Source: Alkalisalibacterium limincola (GTDB taxonomy: Bacteria > Pseudomonadota > Gammaproteobacteria > Xanthomonadales > Xanthomonadaceae). From it: a DNA stretch of 64,000 nucleotides. Position numbers and translations under genes: made by a program. The stretch spans positions 372,001-436,000 of the forward strand of contig NZ_VRTS01000002.1 of NCBI RefSeq assembly GCF_008017755.1, read 5' to 3'. Position 1 is the stretch's first letter; each line of letters starts with the position of its first letter. This document shows positions 49,793 to 58,697 of this stretch, piece by piece. The notes under the pieces were generated by a model. The model searched no databases. It was not told where the DNA came from and was given only the letters and a program-made list of their open reading frames with translations.

Positions 49793-52169
49793 ATGAATCC
49801 GCCCCCAAGGACCAGCGATACCAGCCTTGAGTATCCCGCGCTTTTGCTGCGGTTGCAGGCGCAGGCGCTCTCGCGCATCGCGAAGGGTTTCTCCGGCGTC
49901 CTGGACAAGGTCGACGACGTGCTGTTCGACTTCCTGCAGAAGTCGATGGGCAGCGAGCAGCAGCATTATGCCGATGCGATGCGTGACGTTCGGCGCTCGC
50001 GCAGCCGCATCGAGGGCGACCTGGTCAGCCATCTGGAGGCCGCGTTCAACGCGTTGCACCAGGGCGACCCACTGGATGCGGAAAGCTCGCTGGTGGACGA
50101 GGCGCCGGGCACCCTGACCCTGGTCAGCGAGGACGCACTCGAGGGCCAGATCGCCGCGCGCATGCTGGCTGCATCGATCCATCGCGACCACTCCGCACTG
50201 TTGACCGCGCTGGACAAGCGCCTGGGCTGGGTGGCAGGCCGCATCGAGCTCAACGAGCAGACCAATCCGATCGGGCCGGGGCACGTGGCCGTGGGCGTGC
50301 ATGCCGCATTCCGGGCCATCGACATCGAGCCCGCGGTCCGACTGATCCTGTTCAAGCTGGTCGAGCGCGAGCTCGCCGGTACGCTGGGAGCGTGTTACGA
50401 AGAGGCCAACCGCCTGCTGGTGCAGGCGGGCATCCTGCCGCACCTGCATCGCCAGCCGCAGGCACCCGCCCGGCGGCCGCCCCCCCCGGCGTTCGCGCGC
50501 CGAGGACAACACGGAAGGCCACGCGCCGGGGATGGATCCGGGCCAGGCAAGCTACGCCGAAGAGGGTCCGGGAGGTCACGGCGGCGGGGGCTATGGCAGC
50601 CAGGCCGGGGGCGAGCGGTCCACAGGTTACGGCGGCTATGCCAGCGGGCGACCGCTGGAGCCTTCCGAGCAGGCCCTGTTCTCGACGCTCAGCGAGATGC
50701 TGCGTTCCTGGCGCCACGTCAACGACGGGGGCGGCGGCGCAGGCGCCGAGGGTGGGGCCACAAGGTCGCGTCGGGACGGTTCCCCCGACGCCCGGCCGCT
50801 GACCGCGCCGGAAATGATCTCGGTGCTTTCGATGCTGCAGCCGGAAGTGCCCATCGGGCTCCGGCTGGCGATCGATGATCCCAGCCAACCCATCACGCAA
50901 CGACTCAAGACCGAGCTGCTGGCCAGTGCCCAGCGGCTTGGGCTGGACCCCGAGCAGGCCTGCCTGAGCCCCGCCGACGAGGATGCGATCGACCTGGTGG
51001 GCATGCTCTTCGACGTGCTGCTCGACGAGCGCGAGCTGGTCGGGTCGGGCCGCAACCTGCTGGGCCGCCTGGTGGTCCCCTACATCAAGGTGGCCCTGCT
51101 CGACCGGCGCATGTTCCTGCGCAAGACCCACCCGGCGCGGCGGCTGCTCAATGCGCTGGCCGAAGCCTGCGAGGGCAACGAAGGTGATACGCCACACGAT
51201 CGCGCCCTGCTCAGCAAGGCCGAGGAGACCGTCGAGCGGCTGCTGTCGGATTTCAACGAGAACGTTGCGATCTTCAAGACGCTGGAGGAGGAGTTCCGCT
51301 CCTTCCTCGACCAGCACCGCAAGCGCGTGGAGCTGGCCGAGAAGCGGACCGCCGAGGCGCAGCGCGGCCAGGAGCGGCTGGAAACCGCACGCCACCGTGC
51401 GCTGGCGGCACTCGAGGAGCGCCTTGGTGATCGCAAGTTGCGCGCCGTGGCGCAGACCACGCTGCGGCGATACTGGATCCATCACGCCACGGTCGTCGAG
51501 CTGCGGCACGGCGAGGACTCCGAGCAGTACGCCTCGGCGTTGCGGGTCGTGGAACTGGTCGTGTCGTGCCTGGATGCGGCCGCCTCCGGTGCGGGCTCGC
51601 TGTCGGCGCTGCTTCCGAACCTGGAGAGCGCGCTGGCACCGGTGCTGGCCTCCTCGGGCACCACCGGGCAGAGTGCCGAGGAACTCGTGCGCTTGCTGGA
51701 GCGGGAGCTTTCCGGCGAGGACGGGACATCGATGGAGGTCGCTGCGGGCGACGTGGTTGCCGAGCTGGAGACGGCGCTGCCGGACGCGGAACCGGCTCCG
51801 ATCCCGGTTCCGGCCAGGGACGAGGCGGCGCCCGAGGGTCTGCGCCTGGTGTCGGACCGCGACAAGCTCGACTACGATCCCGACGATGCGGAGAAGATCC
51901 GGGCGCTGGCCATGGGAACCTGGGTCGAGTTCGTCGGCGAAGATGGCACCGTCCAACCGGCCAAGCTGTCCTGGCAGAGCCCGATCTCTTCGCGGCTGCT
52001 GTTCGTCAACCGACGCGGCGGTCGACTGTGCGTGGCATCCGCCGAGGAGCTCGCGGCGATGATGCGCAACGACCGGCTGCGCATCCGTGCGGTGAACACC
52101 GCCTTCGAGCGCGCCATGCACCAGGTGCTGGGCAAGCTCAAGACCGGCGGCACGGCCGGCGAGGCCTGA
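49793..52169 (+). CDS. DUF1631 family protein (frame broken in C8 run)
   Basis: The protein, about 791 residues, begins MNPPPRTSDTSLEYPALLLR. The frame breaks at eight C at 50480-50487; removing one C continues from QAPARRPPP into RRSRAEDNTEGHAPGMDPGQ and to 52169. A Gly/Ser-rich linker at about residues 235-290 joins two helical parts, the second with a coiled coil (FRSFLDQHRKRVELAEKR). The C-terminus WVEFVGEDGTVQPAKLSWQS resembles a PilZ-type beta barrel, a c-di-GMP link I hold only weakly. DUF1631 has no firm function. Confidence 0.82.
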
Positions 52170-52238
52170 TCCAGCCCTCGCTGGCGATGCGGCGAGGGCG
52201 TGCTAGCATCGCCACGAACGGGGTCCGGGGAGCGGTTC

Positions 52239-53369
52239 GTGGCGACAACGATCTTGGCCTTGCGCGAGTCGGCCGCAGGTGAGCGCCGTGTGGCGATCAC
52301 GCCGGAGACCGCGAAGAAACTGACTGCCGCCGGCGCGCGCGTGGTGCTTGAGCCCGGCGCCGGCGAGAAGGCGCACTTTCCCGACGCCGCCTATTCCGAT
52401 GTCGAGTTCCTCGACGCCGACGCGGCACTGCCGCAGGCGGACGTGGTGCTGTGCGTGCAGCCACCCTCGCAGGCGAGCCTGGGCGCGCTGCGCAAGGGTT
52501 GCGTGCTGGTCGGCATGCTGGCACCCCACGCCGACGACGCCCGGGTGCGAACGCTGGCACAGGCGGGCATCAGCGCCTTCTCGATGGAACTGCTGCCGCG
52601 CACCACGCGCGCGCAATCGATGGACGTGCTCAGCTCACAGGCCGGCATGGCCGGTTACAAGGCGATGCTGATCGCGGCACAGCTGGCACCGCGCTTCTTC
52701 CCGATGCTCACGACCGCGGCCGGCACGATCAGGCCCAGCAAGGTGCTGGTGATCGGTGCGGGTGTCGCCGGTCTGCAGGCGATCGCGACCGCACGCCGCC
52801 TCGGCGCGCAGGTGGAGGGTTTCGACGTGCGTCCGGAGACACGCGAGCAGATCGAATCACTCGGTGCCCGCTTCCTCGACCTGGGCGTCTCTGCGGCGGG
52901 CGAGGGCGGGTATGCGCGCGAGCTGACGGCCGAGGAGCGCGCCGAGCAGCAGCGCCGGCTGGGCGAGCACCTCAAGGGCGTGGACGTGGTGGTGACCACG
53001 GCGGCCGTCCCGGGCAGGCCGGCCCCGCGCATCGTCAGCGCGGCGATGGTCGGCGCGATGAAGCCGGGCAGCGTGCTCGTCGACCTGGCGGCGGAGTCGG
53101 GGGGCAACTGCGAGCTCACCCGGCCCGGCGAGCGGGTCGACAGCGATGGCGTCACGGTCTTCGGCCCCACCGGGCTCGCCAGCCTGGGCGCGCTGCACGC
53201 GAGCGAGATGTATGCGCGCAACCTGTACAACTTCGTCTCGCTGATGCTGGCCGGCGATGCGTTCAAGCTCGATTTCGAGGACGACCTGATCGCCGGCGCG
53301 TGCCTGGTCCACGACGGGCGCATCCACCACGGGCCGACCCGTGACCGCATCGAGGGCACGCGAGCATGA
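52239..53369 (+). CDS. pntAA: NAD(P) transhydrogenase subunit alpha part 1
   Basis: The 376-residue NAD(H)-binding domain I starts at GTG 52239 (MATTILALRESAAGERRVAI). It shows SSQAGMAGYKA, the Rossmann motif VLVIGAGVAGLQAIATARRL and the mobile loop region. With the next two genes it forms the proton-driven enzyme that reduces NADP with NADH. The split alpha subunit (pntAA, pntAB) is common outside enteric bacteria. Confidence 0.95.
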   Translation: MATTILALRESAAGERRVAITPETAKKLTAAGARVVLEPGAGEKAHFPDAAYSDVEFLDADAALPQADVVLCVQPPSQASLGALRKGCVLVGMLAPHADDARVRTLAQAGISAFSMELLPRTTRAQSMDVLSSQAGMAGYKAMLIAAQLAPRFFPMLTTAAGTIRPSKVLVIGAGVAGLQAIATARRLGAQVEGFDVRPETREQIESLGARFLDLGVSAAGEGGYARELTAEERAEQQRRLGEHLKGVDVVVTTAAVPGRPAPRIVSAAMVGAMKPGSVLVDLAAESGGNCELTRPGERVDSDGVTVFGPTGLASLGALHASEMYARNLYNFVSLMLAGDAFKLDFEDDLIAGACLVHDGRIHHGPTRDRIEGTRA

Positions 53370-53665
53370 TCGACGGTTTCCTGGCGCTCTACATCTTCCT
53401 GCTCGCCGCGGTGGCGGGCTACGAGATCATCGGCCGGGTGCCGGTGATCCTGCACACGCCACTGATGTCGGGTTCGAACTTCGTCCACGGCATCGTGCTG
53501 ATCGGCGCGATGATCGTGCTCGGCCACGCCGACACGACGCTGGAGAAGGTCATCGGCTTTGTCGGTGTGGTCATGGGCGCCGGCAACGCCGCCGGGGGCT
53601 ACGTGGTGACCGAGCGCATGCTGGAGATGTTCAAGTCGAGCAAGAAGCCCGGGGGTGGCGCATGA
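53366..53665 (+). CDS. pntAB: NAD(P) transhydrogenase subunit alpha part 2
   Basis: The 99-residue membrane part has about three transmembrane helices (FLALYIFLLAAVAGYEIIG, NFVHGIVLIGAMIVLGHA, VIGFVGVVMGAGNAAGGY). Its ATG overlaps the pntAA stop and its stop overlaps the pntB start. Confidence 0.95.
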   Translation: MIDGFLALYIFLLAAVAGYEIIGRVPVILHTPLMSGSNFVHGIVLIGAMIVLGHADTTLEKVIGFVGVVMGAGNAAGGYVVTERMLEMFKSSKKPGGGA

Positions 53666-55083
53666 GCGCCTGGCTCCCGCTGCTGGCCAAGACCGGCTAC
53701 TTCATCGCCGCCGCGTTGTTCATCTTCGGACTCAAGCGCATGGCCTCGCCGGTGACCGCGCGCAGCGGCATCCAGTGGGCCGGCGTCGGCATGGTCATCG
53801 CCACGGTGGCGGCGCTGCTGACGCTCACGCCGGATCCGCAGGCGTTGCTGGGCGTGAAGAACCTCGAGTTGATCCTGGCCGGCATCGCGGTGGGCGGCGT
53901 GCTGGCCTGGGTGTCGGGCAAGCGCGTGGCGATCACCGACATGCCTCAAATGGTGGCGCTTTACAACGGCCTGGGCGGCGGCGCGGCCGCCGCCATCGGC
54001 GCGGTGGAGCTGGCGAAGTTCTCGACCGGCGGTGCGCCATCCCCGGGCATGACCGTGCTGGTGCTCGCCACGCTCGGCGCGCTGATCGGTTCGGTCGCGC
54101 TGACCGGCTCCATCATCGCCTGGGCCAAGCTGGACGGAAGGCTCGACAGGCGCTTCGTCTTCCCCGGGCAGCAGCTGTTCAACGCCGCCATCGGCCTGCT
54201 GGCCGTGGGCCTGGGTGCGGCAACGGTGCTGTGGCTGCAGCAGCCGGTGATCGTCGGTTTCTTCGTCACCGCGCTGGTGCTGGGTGTGCTGATGACGCTG
54301 CCCATCGGCGGCGCGGACATGCCCGTCGTGATTTCCCTGTACAACGCACTCACCGGCCTGGCCGTGGCCTTCGAGGGCTACGTGCTGCAGAACGAGGCCC
54401 TGATCATCGCCGGCACCGTGGTCGGTGCGGCGGGCACGATGCTGACCCGGCTGATGGCCAAGGCGATGAACCGTTCGCTGTTCAGCGTGCTGTTCGGCAG
54501 TTTCGGCGCCGGCGGCGGGGTTGCGGCCGAGATCGACGGCGCGCAGAAGCCGATCGACGCGGGGGATGTCGCCTCGATGATGGGCTATGCCGAGCGCGTG
54601 GTGATCGTGCCCGGTTACGGCATGGCCGTGGCCCAGGCGCAGCACAAGATATGGGAATTGGCCCAGCAGCTCATGGCGCGCGGGGTCAAGGTGAAGTTCG
54701 CCATCCATCCGGTGGCCGGACGCATGCCGGGGCACATGAACGTGCTGCTGGCCGAGGCGGGCGTCCCCTATGACCTGATCGCCGACATGGACGACGTGAA
54801 CCCGGAGTTCCCGAACACCGACGTCTCCCTGGTCATCGGCGCCAACGACGTGGTCAATCCGGTCGCCAAGACCGATCCGGCCAGCCCGATCTACGGCATG
54901 CCGATCCTGGACGTGTCGAGGTCGAAGAACACCGTCGTCATCAAGCGTGGCAAGGGCACCGGCTTCGCCGGCATCGAGAACGCCCTGTTCTACGCCGACA
55001 ACACGCGCATGCTTTATGGCGATGGCGCGGAGATGGCGAACCAGCTGGTGGCCGAGGTCAAGGCCCTCGACGGCGGCCACTGA
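53662..55083 (+). CDS. pntB: NAD(P) transhydrogenase subunit beta
   Basis: The 473-residue protein has about eight or nine membrane helices in the first 270 residues and the NADP(H)-binding domain III at the C-terminus (VVIVPGYGMAVAQAQHKIWE, AIHPVAGRMPGHMNVLLAEA, VIGANDVVNP). All three pnt genes overlap by ATGA and must be one operon. Confidence 0.97.
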   Translation: MSAWLPLLAKTGYFIAAALFIFGLKRMASPVTARSGIQWAGVGMVIATVAALLTLTPDPQALLGVKNLELILAGIAVGGVLAWVSGKRVAITDMPQMVALYNGLGGGAAAAIGAVELAKFSTGGAPSPGMTVLVLATLGALIGSVALTGSIIAWAKLDGRLDRRFVFPGQQLFNAAIGLLAVGLGAATVLWLQQPVIVGFFVTALVLGVLMTLPIGGADMPVVISLYNALTGLAVAFEGYVLQNEALIIAGTVVGAAGTMLTRLMAKAMNRSLFSVLFGSFGAGGGVAAEIDGAQKPIDAGDVASMMGYAERVVIVPGYGMAVAQAQHKIWELAQQLMARGVKVKFAIHPVAGRMPGHMNVLLAEAGVPYDLIADMDDVNPEFPNTDVSLVIGANDVVNPVAKTDPASPIYGMPILDVSRSKNTVVIKRGKGTGFAGIENALFYADNTRMLYGDGAEMANQLVAEVKALDGGH

Positions 55084-55572
55084 GCAGGCCGCCGGCCACC
55101 GCCACCAGCAGCGCCAGCGCCAGCATCGCGAAGCCCGCTCGGCCATTGGCCATGGTCGCCAGTGCCCAGGCATGGTCCACGCCCAGGCGCTGGGCGGAAG
55201 CCAGCATCGGCAGTCCCATCATCCGCCCCACCACGGTGGCCGCCATCATCCAGTTGGCCAGCATGAACGTGGCCAGCGTGCCCCCGCGGCCATCAGCGCG
55301 GCGGCCCGTCCCGCCGGAAAGCCGAACAGACGCAGGAGCACCACGGCGTCCACGGCGGCCACCAGCGCCATCCAGCCCGCGGCGTTTCCCAGCAGCATCG
55401 CCACCACCACCCAGATCGCGGCAACGCCGAGCACGCCGGCAAGGCAGGCGAACAGGGCAAGCAACCACTGGGAAGGCTGGGGCGCGGAGGGCAAGGGGCG
55501 GGCGACCTGACGGATGGCCGGGCAGTCTAGCCGCCCCGGCGCCCGATGTCCCCCGCCGGAGGGTGTGTTCAT
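55058..55572 (-). CDS. Unknown membrane protein (frame broken near 55281-55285)
   Basis: Two frames join at a five-C run: the first gives WLLALFACLAGVLGVAAIWV and AALMAAG, the second TLATFMLANWMMAATVVGRM to the stop at 55058. One added base makes a protein of about 171 residues with four to five hydrophobic segments. The start is uncertain; the ATG at 55572 has no good ribosome binding site. It overlaps the 3' end of pntB on the other strand by 26 nt. The family is not recognised. Confidence 0.55.
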
Positions 55573-55642
55573 CGACGCGGCCCCGGTAACGGCGGGGGCC
55601 GCGATACAATGGGCGCTCGATTCCATTGAAGCGTGCCCCGAG

Positions 55643-56155
55643 ATGTACAGCCGAACCAGCGAACCCGTCCGCCTCGAGCGTGATTGCCCTGCCGTCCTGG
55701 TTCCCCAGGGCGAGGCGGTGACGCTGCCGGCCGGCAGCGTGGGCTACATCACGCAGGCGCTCGGGGGCAGCTTCACCGTGTTCGTGGAGGGCAACCTGTT
55801 CCGGATCGCGGGCAGCGATGCCGACGCGATCGGCAAGGAGCCGGTGGCGCCGCCGGAGCTTCCCGAGGATGCCGCCGACACCGATGTCGAGCAGTTGGTC
55901 TGGAAGCAGCTGCGCACCTGCTTCGATCCCGAGATCCCGATCAACGTGGTCGACCTGGGGCTCATCTACGAGTGCGAGCTGGGCCGCAACCCCGAGGGTG
56001 AACGCATGGTCGAAATTCGCATGACGCTCACCGCCCCGGGCTGTGGCATGGGCGACATCCTGGTGGACGACGTCCGCGCCAAGGTCGAGATGATCCCGAC
56101 CATCGCCGAGGCTGACGTGGAACTCGTCTTCGACCGCCGTGGAACCAGACGATGA
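55643..56155 (+). CDS. sufT: Fe-S cluster assembly factor SufT
   Basis: The 170-residue protein begins MYSRTSEPVRLERDCPAVLV and carries a MIP18/DUF59 domain in its second half (VVDLGLIYECEL, TAPGCGMGDILVDDV with the conserved cysteine). SufT helps mature Fe-S proteins. The ATG at 55643 fits the family; the in-frame extension does not. It lies about 50 kb from the main suf operon. Confidence 0.9.
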   Translation: MYSRTSEPVRLERDCPAVLVPQGEAVTLPAGSVGYITQALGGSFTVFVEGNLFRIAGSDADAIGKEPVAPPELPEDAADTDVEQLVWKQLRTCFDPEIPINVVDLGLIYECELGRNPEGERMVEIRMTLTAPGCGMGDILVDDVRAKVEMIPTIAEADVELVFDRRGTRR

Positions 56156-56239
56156 TGTCGGAAGCCGCCCGGCTGGAAACCGGGATGCTCTGAAGCCGGG
56201 CCGGGTGGCGTTGCCCGGCGGGTTTCGGTGTCGACTCTA

Positions 56240-56269
56240 TTGACGGAAAAATCCCGGGGCTGCTAGCTT
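56240..56269 (+). promoter_or_regulatory. Promoter of the first S8 protease
   Basis: TTGACG (56240-56245) and TAGCTT (56264-56269) are 18 bp apart. The -10 context CTGCTAGCTTCAGG recurs with one change before the second protease gene. It predicts a 5' leader of about 155 nt. Confidence 0.55.
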
Positions 56270-56432
56270 CAGGGCGTCACCCTCCGATGCTTGTGTCGGA
56301 CTGGTGTCTCCTGTCTGGCATCGGTGCGCGAAGGCTCCCCCGGGACCCCTCGCGGAGGACGCGTTTCCCGGTGTTCGGGCAGGGTGGGATCGGGCCCAGG
56401 CCCGACGCAGCGTCCACTCAGGGGTCTCCAAC

Positions 56433-58456
56433 GTGAATCATTCCTCCTCGCACCGCCTGCAACTGCTCGTGCTGGCCACGGCAGCGGTCATGGCGCCCGC
56501 CGTCATCGCGTCCGATGCCGGCCGTACCGGTGGCGCCCGCCAGGGCATCGCCGTTGAATCCCCTCGTCAGGGTGGTGAGTTCGACCAGTTCATCATCAAG
56601 TACCGTGAAGGCAGCCGTGAGCAGGCCTCCGCTGCCTCGATGCATGGCCACCTTGACCAGGCCGCGCGCACGTTGGGCCTGCGCGCCTCGCACCTGCGCC
56701 CGATGGCGATGGGCGCCGACGTGATCCGCACCGACCGCAAGCTTGATGCGGCGCAAGCCCGCCGCTTCATCGGCGAGCTCTCGCGCAACCCGGCCGTGGC
56801 ATACGTCGAGATCGACGCGGTGATGCAGCCGCTGATGACCCCGAACGACCCGCTTTATTCGGCGCAGTGGCACTACTACGAGGCGCTTGGTGGCATCAAC
56901 GCCCCCGCGGCGTGGGACATCAGCACCGGCGAAGGCGTCGTCATCGCGGTGATCGACACCGGCGTGGCGGACCATCCCGACATGCAGGTCAACCTGGTGC
57001 CCGGCTACGACTTCATCTCCGACCCCGATCGTGCCCGCGATGGCGACGGGCGTGATGCCGACCCGACCGACCAGGGCGACTGGCGCGTGGCGAACCAGTG
57101 CCCCAGCAGCACCGGTGCTGCGAACAGCTCCTGGCACGGCACGCACGTGGCCGGTACCGTCGCTGCCGACACGACAACGGTGTCGGCGTGGCAGGCGTGG
57201 CCTTTGGAGGCAAGGTGCAGCACCTGCGGGTACTCGGCCTGTGCGGCGGCGTGCTCTCCGACATCGCCGATGCGATCGTGTGGGCGGCCGGAGGAGAGGT
57301 TGCCGGCATCGACGCCAATCCGACCCCGGCGCAGGTGATCAACCTGAGCCTGGGCGGAAGCGGCCAGTGCGGGGCGACCTACCAGGCCGCGATGGACATC
57401 GCCCACGCCAGGGGCGCCGTCGTGGTGGTGGCGGCCGGCAATGCCAACACCAATGTCGCCAATGCCCGTCCGGCCAACTGCGACAAGGTCATCGCCGTGG
57501 GAGCGACCGACCGCAATGCGCGTCGCTCCAGCTTCTCGAACTACGGCTTGGGCATCGACCTCTCGGCGCCGGGTTCCGGCAGCCCGAACTCGATCGCCTC
57601 GCTCGGCAATGCGGGCACGACGGTCCAGGCCGCGCCGAACTACACCTACAAGTCGGGTACCTCGATGGCTGCCCCGCACGTGGCCGGCGTGGCTGCACTG
57701 GTGATCGCCGCCTCCGGCGAAACGCTGTCCCCGGACGAGGTCAAGGAGATCCTGGTCAACACGGTCAAGCCGTTCAATGAGACGCCGAACTGCACGATCT
57801 ATTGCGGTTCCGGCATCGTCGACGCGGCCTACGCGGTGGCGGTGGCAGCCGGTGAGGAGCCGCTGCCGGAGAACCCGAACCCGCCGCCGGCGCCACAGCC
57901 GCCGCCGGCCCTGGTGGTGCTCGAGAACGGCGTCCCGGTGACCGGCCTGGCGACGAGCGACTGGGGCGACCGCACGTTCTCGATCGATGTGCCCGAAGGG
58001 GCGTCCAACCTGCGCTTCACGATATCCGGAGGCACGGGCGACGCGGACCTGCACACGCGCTTCGGCGCGCTGCCGACCACCACGGTCTACGACTGCAGGC
58101 CGTATCGCGACGGCAACAACGAGGAATGCGTCGTCGCCGAACCGCAGGCGGGCACCTACTACGCGATGCTCACGACCTACCAGCCGTACGCGGGCGTCAC
58201 GCTGGTGGCCAGCTATGGGATGCCCCCACAGGACCTCACGGTCGTCTCGAGCGGTGCGCGCATGCGGCCGCTGCACACGCTGGGCTGGACCGGTGGCGGC
58301 GGACAGGTGGAGATCTTCCGCAACGGCGTGCTGGTGCATGCCGGTGCCAACACCGGAAGCTGGTCGCACCAGGTAGTGGTGTCCAGCGGCCCCTCCACCT
58401 ACCAGGTCTGCAATGCCGGCAGCGAGGCGTGTTCGGCCAGCGTCAGCCTGCGTTGA
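56433..58456 (+). CDS. S8 subtilisin-like serine protease with one PPC domain (frame broken near 57172)
   Basis: The secreted protease starts at GTG 56433 (signal LQLLVLATAAVMAPAVIA). An inhibitor-type propeptide (FDQFIIKYREGS) precedes the catalytic domain: Asp in VIAVIDTGVADHP, His in SSWHGTHVAGT, Ser in KSGTSMAAPHVAG. The frame breaks just after the His motif; one added base continues as NGVGVAGVAFGG. A Pro-rich linker, a PPC domain (FTISGGTGDADLHTRFG) and a short C-terminal beta domain (WTGGGGQVEIFRNG) follow. The corrected length is 674 residues. It digests external protein. Confidence 0.92.
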
Positions 58457-58499
58457 GTATCGCGGCCTCGGCAGATCCGGGGCCGGCAGCGGATTCCAG

Positions 58500-58530
58500 G
58501 GGCCCGGCGAAAGCCGGGCCCTTCTTCGTT
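58500..58530 (+). terminator. Rho-independent terminator between the two proteases
   Basis: A 9-bp stem GGGCCCGGC/GCCGGGCCC with a GAAA loop is followed by TTCTTCGTT. Confidence 0.8.
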
Positions 58531-58575
58531 CTGCGCGTCGTCGTTGGACAGGCCCAGGCGCTCCCCCGCCCGTCA

Positions 58576-58604
58576 TTGCCTCCGACCCCGGCCACTGCTA
58601 GTTT
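58576..58604 (+). promoter_or_regulatory. Promoter of the second S8 protease
   Basis: TTGCCT (58576-58581) and TAGTTT (58599-58604) are 17 bp apart. The -10 context CTGCTAGTTTCAGG is nearly the same as that of the first protease. Confidence 0.5.
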
Positions 58605-58697
58605 CAGGCCTGCATCCGGTCCGGTTCCCGAATCGGAGCCAGCGTCCGCCAGGAAGGTGGGCGAGCCTGCACACCCACCACATCCGGGGAAGTCACA

